The position numbers and the translations under genes are program-made. Source: Shewanella sp. MR-4 (GTDB taxonomy: Bacteria > Pseudomonadota > Gammaproteobacteria > Enterobacterales > Shewanellaceae). From it: a stretch of 64,000 bases of DNA. The stretch lies in contig NC_008321.1 in the NCBI RefSeq assembly GCF_000014685.1, positions 4,461,001 through 4,525,000 on the forward strand, in the 5' to 3' direction. This document shows positions 16,916 through 24,876 of this stretch, in pieces (positions within the stretch are counted from its first letter, which is position 1; each line of letters starts with the position of its first letter). The notes below the pieces were generated by a model. It had not been told where the DNA came from, did no database searches, and saw nothing but the letters and a program-made list of their open reading frames with translations.

Positions 16916-18052
16916 ATGTTTGAACTAATTCATGAAACCGCCACTGGCGCCATGCCTAAATTAACGGTATTCGGCGTCGGAGGTTGTGGTTGTAATACCA
17001 TTAATCAACTCAGCCAAGTCAATCTGCCATCCAGCGTAGAATTAATTTCCGTCAATACCGATGCCCAAGCCATGGCAGCCACCAGCAGCCATTACCGCAT
17101 TCAAATTGGTCCACAAACGACGAAAGGCTTAGGCGCAGGCGCCAAGCCCGATGTCGGCTGCGCAGCAGCGATTGAGTCGGCGCAGGCATTAACTGAACAA
17201 ATGCAGCATAGCGATATCGTGTTTCTCACGGCGGGATTAGGCGGCGGCACAGGTACGGGCGCGCTACCGCAGGTGGCAAAGCTCGCTCGTGAGTTAACCA
17301 AACCTGTTATCGCCGTTGTGACCATGCCTTTTAGCTTTGAGGGCCAGCACAGAAAGACCAATGCCGAAGCCGGACTGCAGGAATTATTGGAGAGCGCCAA
17401 TGCCGTTATCGTTCTCCCCAACGATAAGCTTGCCGAGGTGCTTGGCGCCAAAGTGACCCTGCTTAATGCATTCAAAGAGAGCAATAAAATTTTACAGGAT
17501 GTGTTACTGGGGCTTGCCAATACCATCAGCCAAGCTGGGCTTATCAATATTGATTTAAATGACTTTATTTCCGTTATCAGCCGTCAAGGTCGCGCCGCAA
17601 TGGGCGTGAGCTGCCTTCAGGGCGACGAGGATCTGATCTCGGCGGTTAAACGCGCCATGCAACATCCTTTGCTCGATAATATTGAACTCAATCAAGCACA
17701 AGCGGCAATTGTCAGTGTTGTCGCAAAAGACACGATAGAGCTCAGTCAATACAACCAAATCGGCGCAACTGTACATGAGCAATTACCGCGGGATGCCCTA
17801 GTGATTATTGGGCTCACTATCGACCCGAACCTCGAATCGGAGCTCGAAATCATGGTGATAGCAACGGGGATTGGATTCGCTCCGCCGGAAATTCAAACTC
17901 CTATCCAGGCTGTCAATGACAACTATATCAATGTGCATGATTTTATTAAGCGTCAGGCAATATCCATCGCCGAGCCTGCACCAACCAAGTTCGATTTAGA
18001 AAACTTACAGATCCCAACTTATCTGCGGCAGCAAAAGCCCCAAGCGCATTAG
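16916..18052 (+). CDS. Divergent FtsZ paralogue
   Basis: A 378-residue tubulin-like GTPase of the FtsZ family, about the size of E. coli FtsZ. GTP-binding loops are present: GVGGCGCN at 20-27 (two Gly replaced by Cys compared with GVGGGGGN), NTDAQA at 47-52 and the signature GGGTGTG at 109-115. The T7 synergy loop NIDLND (211-216) keeps both catalytic Asp residues, so GTP hydrolysis on polymerisation should be possible. The C-terminal tail keeps a recognisable FtsA/ZipA-binding peptide, QIPTYLRQQ, though the usual Asp is Gln. The gene is not in the division cluster, is preceded by a WYL regulator and has its own operator-like repeat. It is likely a conditional second FtsZ that joins or disturbs the Z-ring; the housekeeping ftsZ should lie elsewhere. 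Confidence 0.92.
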   Translation: MFELIHETATGAMPKLTVFGVGGCGCNTINQLSQVNLPSSVELISVNTDAQAMAATSSHYRIQIGPQTTKGLGAGAKPDVGCAAAIESAQALTEQMQHSDIVFLTAGLGGGTGTGALPQVAKLARELTKPVIAVVTMPFSFEGQHRKTNAEAGLQELLESANAVIVLPNDKLAEVLGAKVTLLNAFKESNKILQDVLLGLANTISQAGLINIDLNDFISVISRQGRAAMGVSCLQGDEDLISAVKRAMQHPLLDNIELNQAQAAIVSVVAKDTIELSQYNQIGATVHEQLPRDALVIIGLTIDPNLESELEIMVIATGIGFAPPEIQTPIQAVNDNYINVHDFIKRQAISIAEPAPTKFDLENLQIPTYLRQQKPQAH

Positions 18053-18074
18053 TTAACCTGAGTTCAGGTTAACT
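18051..18074. terminator. Perfect palindrome between convergent genes
   Basis: AGTTAACCTG-AGTT-CAGGTTAACT: a ten-base-pair perfect stem with a four-base loop, starting at the ftsZ-like stop codon and overlapping the stop of the convergent methyltransferase gene. No T run follows, so it is a likely but atypical bidirectional terminator. Confidence 0.6.
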
Positions 18075-18713
18075 AGCTTGATGCAAAAACACGACGTCTT
18101 TGTCGATGATTTCCAGTTGCCAGCCGTAATGCTCGGCGAGCCATTGAAAGGTGGCTTCGGAGTAAAAGTTAATATGGGTGGGATCATTTTTATAATGCCA
18201 AGTGCTAAAGGCCGTGGGATTGAGCACTCGCTTCGTCATCACGGCCAAAATGCCCTTGGGTTTGAGCAAGGAATTTAATAAGGTCAGTAACGCATCGGCA
18301 TCACTCACATGCTCGATGACCTCTGTTAGGGTAATGAAATCGTATTGCCGCGTGAGTAACTCGGGGTGGTTGGCGTAATAGAGATCGTAGTTTTCGACCC
18401 GATAACCCCGCGTTTGCGCCAGCAGACTCAACGCCTTGCCCTCACCACACCCAAAATCGAGCCCCAATGCCGTTGGCGCAAAGCGGCTCAACAAGGGGGC
18501 GAGGGTTCTGTCTAGAAACTGCTGATAACCAAGATCCTGCGGGTGATTCTCGTGCTTATCGTATTCAGCCTTTTCGGCTGCAGGACTCAGATAAAATTCG
18601 GCAGGCACGCTCACCAAGGCACACTGCTGGCACTGTTGGTAACGACGGCGTTTATCTTGGTGGTAAGCCACTAAATCGGCACTGTGGCAAAGGGGGCAGG
18701 TGTTCAACGGCAA
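18069..18713 (-). CDS. SAM-dependent methyltransferase with zinc ribbon
   Basis: A 214-residue class I methyltransferase. The N-terminus carries a Cys4 zinc-ribbon-like pair (CPLCHSAD at 6-9 and CQQCALV about 25 residues later). The SAM-binding motif I is LGLDFGCGEG, followed by an acidic FITLTEVIEHV segment (motif II region). This resembles proteins that methylate small molecules or lipids, often annotated only as class I SAM methyltransferases. The substrate is not known. It is convergent with the ftsZ-like gene. Confidence 0.82.
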   Translation of the reverse strand: MPLNTCPLCHSADLVAYHQDKRRRYQQCQQCALVSVPAEFYLSPAAEKAEYDKHENHPQDLGYQQFLDRTLAPLLSRFAPTALGLDFGCGEGKALSLLAQTRGYRVENYDLYYANHPELLTRQYDFITLTEVIEHVSDADALLTLLNSLLKPKGILAVMTKRVLNPTAFSTWHYKNDPTHINFYSEATFQWLAEHYGWQLEIIDKDVVFLHQAS

Positions 18714-18769
18714 TTCCTAGCAGAATCAAAGGGCAAACGGTGAATATTGCCCTTAATGTAAAAAAATAA

Positions 18770-19123
18770 CTAAGGTTTGGGGATTTTACGCTCTTTGGCG
18801 GCCGCTTCCTTGGCTTCTTGCAGATATTTTTGCTCGCGGCTTTCCCTTTCATCGAACTGCTTTTGAGCCTTAAGCTTTTGTTGGGCTTCCCAATCCTGCG
18901 GATTGGACTGTTGGCGGATTTTTTCTTCCCGTGCCGAGGTCTCTTGGGCGGCTCGGCGGGCCTTTTCAAGCTGCGCCTGCTCGATACGCTGCGAGTCGAT
19001 GCGCGCCTTATCGGCCCGTTGCTCTAAGGTCAGCCGTGGTTTCGGCTGATCAGCCGCGTGCGCGGTAGGTAATACTAGGCCGACAACGACACTTAATGCG
19101 ATAGTGGGGATAAGTTTTTGCAT
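18770..19123 (-). CDS. Small exported Lys/Glu/Gln-rich helical protein
   Basis: A 117-residue protein with a signal peptide (MQKLIPTIALSVVVGLVLPT, cut near AHA-AD). The mature part is almost all charged or polar (Lys, Arg, Glu, Gln, Ala) and should be a long helix or coiled coil in the periplasm. The start ATG at 19123 has an AAGGAA Shine-Dalgarno; an upstream in-frame start at 19189 would add an unlikely leader. It lies 56 bases after the methyltransferase gene's start region on the same strand. Family and function not recognised. Confidence 0.6.
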   Translation of the reverse strand: MQKLIPTIALSVVVGLVLPTAHAADQPKPRLTLEQRADKARIDSQRIEQAQLEKARRAAQETSAREEKIRQQSNPQDWEAQQKLKAQKQFDERESREQKYLQEAKEAAAKERKIPKP

Positions 19124-19378
19124 CCGATATTCCTTAGAGTCCTTCCTCGGCTGATTGACACGGCAAACTGGGTATTCAGGGCAAAACATAGCATAAAACC
19201 GTATTTTGCAGTGATGAGTTAGAATGATTTTCGTGTAAGTCGCTGAAAATCAGCTATCTTAGACTGTCAGTTTTTAGTTGTTATTTGAGCAAAACCTCGA
19301 TTATGTTTATTTTAACCTCGCTGGAATGATGTACTATTTGAATTAATTTCGTTATAAACGAAGTACCTAGCTATAGGA

Positions 19379-19400
19379 TGTGACCTTAATTTGCGTCACA
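19379..19400. promoter_or_regulatory. Inverted repeat next to the ribosome binding site of the GGDEF/EAL gene
   Basis: TGTGAC-N10-GTCACA, six-base perfect arms, ending directly before the AGGGAG Shine-Dalgarno. The half-sites look like CRP half-sites but the spacing (N12 between TGTGA and TCACA) is wrong for CRP. It may be an mRNA hairpin or another regulator's operator. Confidence 0.35.
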
Positions 19401-19414
19401 AGGGAGTATCCTAA

Positions 19415-21535
19415 ATGATCAGATGGCAACACTTGCTCAATAAACTCAGTACAGATGACCCTGTATTGCAAGATAAGCTGTCATGCTGGCAAGCCGATCC
19501 GCACCAGACTCCCCTCGCCCTAATCCAAGGCTTTAGTTTTATTAGCGCAAATAGCGCCACCCTCGATTACTTTGGCACCGAATACGATGCCTTAGTGAAT
19601 ACCACGCCCTATGACTTTTCACCTAGGATCCAATCCTCCGGACGCAATAGCGTTGAATTTGCACGGGAAATGATTATTGAGGCGGCATCGGGGAACCATG
19701 TCGAATTTAGTTGGCTCCACCTGAGCCAACAGGGTAAAGAACTCCCCACCAAGGTAAGACTCTACCCTTGTTATTTACAGCAACAAGCCGTAGTGCTCGT
19801 TGAGCTACAAGCCCTCAACCGTCGAACTCAAGTTCGGCCGTCGATCTCCGATGGCTTTGCCCATATCCCACGGGAAATTATGGCGACCACACTTGAAGAG
19901 AGTGCCGAGGCCGTTTACATCACCGATGCTGATAATCGCATATTGGCCGTAAACAAGGCTATGTGCCGTATCTGCGGTTACAGTGCCGAGCAATTGATCG
20001 GTAAAACCCCTGAGTTTTTAGAGGCCAAACTCCTGCCACCAGGGCAAGAAACCGATTGCCAAGCCGCCATGAAACTTCGGGGATTTTGGCATGGTGAGAC
20101 GCTTAAACAGCGATCTGACGGGAGCCACTTTCCTGCATGGCAGAGCAGTCGCCGAATCGAGACCGATGACAACGCCCTATATCATGTGAATATTTTCAGC
20201 GATATCAGCACCAAAAAACTGCTCGAAACGCAGCTCACCACCCGTGCTATGTACGACACATTAACGGGGTTGCCGAACCGTTATCATCTCAAGCAAATAC
20301 TCAATAGCGCCCTCGATAAACTGAAGGATGATCCTTCCGCCCTCGGCGCACTGATGTTTTTAGACCTCAATGGTTTTAAGAACATCAATGACAGCTTTGG
20401 TCATTCCATGGGTGACAGGGTGTTACAACTGGTGGCCGCGCGTTTAGAAGCGGGCTGCATTGAGAAGGCCGATATCGCCCGTATGGGGGGCGATGAGTTT
20501 ACCTTAGTGCTGCAGGAATGCAGCTGTAAGGAAGAAATTCAATTATTTGCCGAGCAAATACTGAGCCTATTCGACAGTCCATTTGAAATCGAAGGGCAGA
20601 AGTTCTTCCTCGGTACCAGTATTGGTATCGCGCTGTTCCCAACCCACAGCGATCAAGCGGGACAGCTGATTAGCTTAGCCGATACCGCCATGTATAGCGC
20701 GAAGAAAAATCAGCCGCACTTAGTCTTTTATGACAAGGTGATGAGCCAAGCAGCTGAGCTTAAATTAAAGCTTATCAACAATCTAAGGCATGCCCATAGC
20801 CTCAAACAGTTCAATCTTGCCTATCAGGCGATAGTGGATTTACATACCAATAAGCCCATAGGTGCCGAGGCGTTACTGCGTTGGCAAAAATCCCCCAACG
20901 AGCATTATGAAGCGGCCGAGTTCGTCCCTTTACTCGAGGAAACAGGGCTGATTATTACCATTGGGCAATGGGCACTGGAGCAAGCCTGTAAGCAGGCCGC
21001 CATATGGCGCGCGAGTTATCAGCCTGATTTTAAAGTGTCGGTTAACGTATCGCCCTTACAGTTGGAGCATGTGGATTTTGTCGGCCAAGTGATTAGCGCC
21101 CTAGAAATGGTCGCCCTGCCCGCCGAAGCGCTGATTTTAGAAATCACCGAGTCAGCGCTGTTACGTCAACCCGAGTTAGCGCGCCAGACCCTTGAGCGCA
21201 TCAAAGCCTTAGGTGTCGGCATCGCCATTGACGACTTTGGCACAGGTCTCTCATCACTCAGCCGTTTAGGAACCTTACCGATAGACAGTGTCAAAATTGA
21301 TGCTGAATTTGCTCTGCGTTTACATGATGCCTCGGGACAAAAACTTTGCCATGCCATAGTGCAATTAGCACAGGCTCTCGACATTCACTTTGTGGCAGAA
21401 GGCATTGAAACACAGCAGCAAAAAGACATCATTACCCATATGGGACAAGGTTTTGCGCAAGGCTTTTTGTTTGGCTATCCCAGCTCGGTTGAACAGTTTA
21501 CTCAAGCCTTTTTAGCCGAAAGGTGTATCGCTTAA
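19415..21535 (+). CDS. PAS-GGDEF-EAL c-di-GMP signalling protein
   Basis: A 706-residue cytoplasmic protein. The N-terminal 130 residues look like a PAS-like sensor, and a second PAS domain is near 150-270 (VYITDADNRILAVNKAMCRI, then GYSAEQLIGK). The GGDEF domain is intact (ARMGGDEF), so diguanylate cyclase activity is possible, but the usual RxxD product-inhibition site before it is replaced. The EAL domain has EALLRW, DDFGTG and a VAEGIE end, so c-di-GMP phosphodiesterase activity is also possible. No membrane segment is seen. It probably adjusts c-di-GMP in response to redox or ligand signals sensed by the PAS domains. A good AGGGAG precedes the start. Confidence 0.92.
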   Translation: MIRWQHLLNKLSTDDPVLQDKLSCWQADPHQTPLALIQGFSFISANSATLDYFGTEYDALVNTTPYDFSPRIQSSGRNSVEFAREMIIEAASGNHVEFSWLHLSQQGKELPTKVRLYPCYLQQQAVVLVELQALNRRTQVRPSISDGFAHIPREIMATTLEESAEAVYITDADNRILAVNKAMCRICGYSAEQLIGKTPEFLEAKLLPPGQETDCQAAMKLRGFWHGETLKQRSDGSHFPAWQSSRRIETDDNALYHVNIFSDISTKKLLETQLTTRAMYDTLTGLPNRYHLKQILNSALDKLKDDPSALGALMFLDLNGFKNINDSFGHSMGDRVLQLVAARLEAGCIEKADIARMGGDEFTLVLQECSCKEEIQLFAEQILSLFDSPFEIEGQKFFLGTSIGIALFPTHSDQAGQLISLADTAMYSAKKNQPHLVFYDKVMSQAAELKLKLINNLRHAHSLKQFNLAYQAIVDLHTNKPIGAEALLRWQKSPNEHYEAAEFVPLLEETGLIITIGQWALEQACKQAAIWRASYQPDFKVSVNVSPLQLEHVDFVGQVISALEMVALPAEALILEITESALLRQPELARQTLERIKALGVGIAIDDFGTGLSSLSRLGTLPIDSVKIDAEFALRLHDASGQKLCHAIVQLAQALDIHFVAEGIETQQQKDIITHMGQGFAQGFLFGYPSSVEQFTQAFLAERCIA

Positions 21536-21802
21536 GGTTGAGCTGCAACGCGGTGATAATTGACTGGTTTATGGGTGGATTTTTACGAATTGACTCATTG
21601 GCTCGATAGCCCTGCCAGCACACCATAAAGAATGGAATCACTCCCCTGCAAAGCAATTGGCTGGCAAAGCTATCTCATCATTTGCGCTGCAAATGAATCA
21701 CCGCTATTAAACCTTGTTTTACGTTACGTTAGCGTGATCTGAATAAGATTTTAACTATTTTAATTCGTACGGGGTCTCAAAAACGTAAGAATTTAAAAAC
21801 AC

Positions 21803-22405
21803 TTATTCTCCGCCCTGATAACGCAACCTTACCTGAGCTGGCATCGCCCGAATGCGCATCTCCACCATAGCATCGAAGGCATTCAATAGAGGCGACACAT
21901 CTAAATCCGGCTCGAGTGCTTTTAGCATATAAGCACTCGCTTCTAAGGTTGATAAACTGTCACTGCGACTCGATTTGCGGATCTTATATCTTGATGCATA
22001 ACCTTCGCCCAAGTGCACCGCAGGCAATTGAGCCAACCATGAATTGAGCTGCAAGATTTTAAAGGCTTTGCGCCAGGTGCCATCGATCAACAACAGTACA
22101 CAATCGGCGCAAAGCTTCTGTTGTTCGACACTCACACTCTGCTCAGAGGGATACACAAGATAGACAGGGCGTTCGCCATTCATCAATTGTTCGCGCAATA
22201 AGGCAAAATCCGCCTCAGTCTCCCCCACATATACTTGGGTATTGGGGATTACTAGACTTAACACCTTGACGCTATTCTTTTTATGCTCGACTTCGGAGGG
22301 GTGTTGCAATATCACTAGCTGCGTTTGCGGCTGTATCGGCTGCACATGGGCGCAGAGGCACGCATTCATCGGATAACAGCAAATAGGACAATAGTGGCGA
22401 CTCAA
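21803..22405 (-). CDS. DTW-domain tRNA-uridine aminocarboxypropyltransferase
   Basis: A 200-residue protein of the DTW family (E. coli TapT/YfiP, TuaA relatives), which transfers the aminocarboxypropyl group of SAM to uridine in tRNA (acp3U). The family motif appears as LIDGTWRKA, an insertion variant of D-T-W that is common in this family. A Cys cluster at the N-terminus (CPICC, then CLCAHV) suits a zinc site. The start is a TTG (22405); no in-frame ATG is available before a stop upstream, and later starts would remove the Cys cluster. Single gene. Confidence 0.85.
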   Translation of the reverse strand: MSRHYCPICCYPMNACLCAHVQPIQPQTQLVILQHPSEVEHKKNSVKVLSLVIPNTQVYVGETEADFALLREQLMNGERPVYLVYPSEQSVSVEQQKLCADCVLLLIDGTWRKAFKILQLNSWLAQLPAVHLGEGYASRYKIRKSSRSDSLSTLEASAYMLKALEPDLDVSPLLNAFDAMVEMRIRAMPAQVRLRYQGGE

Positions 22406-22530
22406 AGCAAACTCTCTATAAAACGTTTATCCTGCAGTATAACAGCTCGCATTACCCATAAAAAATGCCCGTAGTTATGGTCAAATAAGCTACGGGCAAA
22501 GGGTGTTTTGGGTTAGCCGTTTAGGGCGAA

Positions 22531-23739
22531 TTAATGCTCTGCGGCTAATTGCTCTTGGTGCCAGTGGTCGAAGCGGCTGAGCGCCATCATTGAAAGTAAT
22601 CCGACAGAAAATACTCCCATTACTAAGGCCACTGCATAGGGGGCGGTCAGGTTTGTTTGCTGTACCAATCCAGCAATCACCGATGCACCACTCATCTGAA
22701 TAAAACCTAACATCGCCGTTGCTGTTCCTGCACGCTCACCAAAGGCTGACAGTGCCATACTGGTCGCAGGGCCTAATAAGAAAGCAAAACCGATACACAA
22801 CAACATCATAGGTAGCATAAAGGCAAAGGCGGCAGCCATACCCACACTCGGACCAAAGGCTTGCGCCGCGATAATCAATACCGCCGAGAGCACCAGTAGC
22901 ACTAAGGCAAGGATGGCGGTTGGACGGTTGCCTAACTTGCGGATCACCACCGGCGCGGCAAAACAGGCCACAATATTGACTACAGCGTTCAAACCGAACA
23001 AACCGCTAAATGCCAACTCAGACACCCCTAAATGGCCGATAAGCCACACGGGAGAGTAAGACACATAACTTAAAATTGCCGCCATCGCCGACATACAGGC
23101 AAAGGCATAAAACAAGAAATGGGTATTGCTCAGCACCGGCTTATAACGACTCCAACGGTACAATGGGCCTGTGCTAACGGTATTGGCCGGACGGGTTTCG
23201 GGTAAACGATAGCCCACCAATAGCATCATCAAAATCGCGTATAGCGTCATAAACACAAAGGTCGAGCGCCAGCCAAATTGCATGGCTAATAGTCCGCCAA
23301 GGGTAGGTGCCAAGGCAGGAATAACGCAAATAGCACCGTTTAAGTAACTGTAAATACGGGCGCCTTCCTTCGGCGAATAACAGTCACGCACAGCGCTAAA
23401 GACCACAATCGAAGTTGAACACGCCGCTAACCCTTGCAACACGCGAGCAAGTTGTAACCAGTGAAATTCAATCGCAGCAGCGGCGAGCAAACTGCTCGCG
23501 CCATACAGCAACACACCAAAGAGTGCCACGGGGCGACGTCCATAACGGTCGGCCAAGGGGCCAATCAATACCTGTCCCACACCCATAGCAAATAAAAACA
23601 GTACTAAGGTGGACTGTACTTCGCTGGCAGACACGGCGAACTCTGCCGCCATAGTGGGCATAGAAGGGAGGTAAATATCAATTGCCAGAGGGCTAAGTAG
23701 CACCAAAGACATCAAAATAGGTAACAGATTGCGCCGCAT
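22531..23739 (-). CDS. Bcr/CflA-family drug exporter (MFS)
   Basis: A 402-residue protein with twelve expected membrane helices. It has the MFS motif GPLADRYGRRPV after helix two, an SPLAIDIYLPSMP opening and an ARVLQGLAACS segment, all typical of the Bcr/CflA subfamily that exports bicyclomycin, sulphonamides or related compounds by proton antiport. The substrate is not predictable. It is divergent from a LysR regulator starting 115 bases away, which probably controls it. Confidence 0.92.
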   Translation of the reverse strand: MRRNLLPILMSLVLLSPLAIDIYLPSMPTMAAEFAVSASEVQSTLVLFLFAMGVGQVLIGPLADRYGRRPVALFGVLLYGASSLLAAAAIEFHWLQLARVLQGLAACSTSIVVFSAVRDCYSPKEGARIYSYLNGAICVIPALAPTLGGLLAMQFGWRSTFVFMTLYAILMMLLVGYRLPETRPANTVSTGPLYRWSRYKPVLSNTHFLFYAFACMSAMAAILSYVSYSPVWLIGHLGVSELAFSGLFGLNAVVNIVACFAAPVVIRKLGNRPTAILALVLLVLSAVLIIAAQAFGPSVGMAAAFAFMLPMMLLCIGFAFLLGPATSMALSAFGERAGTATAMLGFIQMSGASVIAGLVQQTNLTAPYAVALVMGVFSVGLLSMMALSRFDHWHQEQLAAEH

Positions 23740-23836
23740 AAAACTTATCTCGGTTAAACAGTAAAAAGTATTTCAGTGGGCGCTATTTTAAATAACTCAA
23801 GGTATGAACAGAAATGGTATAATTTCCAAAGTGAAT

Positions 23837-23849
23837 TTCCTTTAAGGAA
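23837..23849 (+). promoter_or_regulatory. Palindrome covering the Shine-Dalgarno of the LysR gene
   Basis: TTCCTT-T-AAGGAA, whose right arm is the likely Shine-Dalgarno (five bases before the ATG). In RNA the arm could pair with the left arm and limit translation. Confidence 0.35.
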
Positions 23850-23854
23850 TATCT

Positions 23855-24814
23855 ATGAATCTCGACAACTTAGCCAGAATCGATCTCAACCTACTGGTGA
23901 TATTGAAGGTTTTGCTCGAAGAGCAGAGCGTCACCCGCGCAGCGAGTCGATTACATATTAGCCAGTCGGCATTGAGCAAGAGCTTGAATCGCCTGCGAGA
24001 AACTCTAGATGATCCCCTGTTCCAACGCACTGCCCACGGCCTAAAACCCACGGCACATGCGCTCAATATTGGGCTTAAATTGCCGAATATTTTGCAGGAC
24101 TTATATCAACTCACTCAGCCACCGACGTTTACGCCGGCCAGCAGTAACAGGCAGTTTTCCTTTGCCATGGTTGAAAGCGCCTACGAAACCTTAATTCCCT
24201 ATTTTATCGGCCCATTGTTAAGCACTGCACCGAATCTGAAGCTCGACTCCTATGTGTGGACCGAGAAATCGATGCACGATTTGCAGCAGGGGCAAATTGA
24301 CTTTGGGATCTCGGGGCGGGATCTACACCCACTGTCGGACTCGCAAACGGACAGACTCCCAGATGGCATTAGCTGCCAAACCCTGTTTACCGACAGGCAA
24401 GTGTGTTTGGTGCGCCAAGATCATCCCTTGATGACTGCACTCACCTCGCCCCAATGGGATTTATCCATGTACTTGGATATGGCACATGTGCAGGTTCGTT
24501 GTGAAGGGAGTGATTGGTGGGCGCTGGATTACTTTCTGGCCGACCTTGGCCACAGGCGCAAAATCAGCACGACTGTACCCGATTTTTATGGCGCGGCCAG
24601 CATCTGTGCCCACAGTGATTTAATTTTCACTTTGCCGTCGAGCTTTGCACTGCACGCATGCAAGCTGTATCCACTGAGGCTATTGCCTCTGCCCTTTGAA
24701 TTTATCCCTATGGCCTATGTGCTGCTCTGGCATCAGCGCAACGATGAAGACCAAGGCCATAAATGGATGCGTGATACCATCTGCCAAAGTGTTGAAAAGC
24801 TTATGCAACCTTAG
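23855..24814 (+). CDS. LysR-family transcriptional regulator
   Basis: A 319-residue LysR-type regulator with a winged HTH at about 8-68 (LKVLLEEQSVTRAASRLHIS, then QSALSKSLNRLRE) and an effector-binding domain. It is divergent from the Bcr/CflA exporter gene, a typical regulator/target arrangement. It is a paralogue of the LysR at 3395-4330, which also sits beside an exporter; both end in an HKWMR/HKWLR segment. A short palindrome overlaps its ribosome binding site. A terminator-like hairpin follows the gene. Effector unknown. Confidence 0.9.
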   Translation: MNLDNLARIDLNLLVILKVLLEEQSVTRAASRLHISQSALSKSLNRLRETLDDPLFQRTAHGLKPTAHALNIGLKLPNILQDLYQLTQPPTFTPASSNRQFSFAMVESAYETLIPYFIGPLLSTAPNLKLDSYVWTEKSMHDLQQGQIDFGISGRDLHPLSDSQTDRLPDGISCQTLFTDRQVCLVRQDHPLMTALTSPQWDLSMYLDMAHVQVRCEGSDWWALDYFLADLGHRRKISTTVPDFYGAASICAHSDLIFTLPSSFALHACKLYPLRLLPLPFEFIPMAYVLLWHQRNDEDQGHKWMRDTICQSVEKLMQP

Positions 24815-24830
24815 GACAAAAGCCATAAAA

Positions 24831-24860
24831 AAGCCCAGGGCACAAGCGTATCCCGGGCTT
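24831..24860. terminator. Terminator between the LysR gene and the chemoreceptor gene
   Basis: AAGCCCAGGG / CCCGGGCTT with an eleven-base loop and a bulge, preceded by an A run and located between convergent genes. It may serve both directions; tail on the plus strand is weak. Confidence 0.6.
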
Positions 24861-24876
24861 ATTGAACTCAACACAC

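Noticed and set aside
16916..18052. That the FtsZ-like gene is the housekeeping ftsZ
   Set aside because: It lacks the division-cluster neighbours (ftsA, ftsQ, lpxC), has altered GTP-loop residues and sits next to a WYL regulator.
19379..19400. CRP site before the GGDEF/EAL gene
   Set aside because: The half-sites TGTGA and TCACA are 12 bases apart instead of 6.
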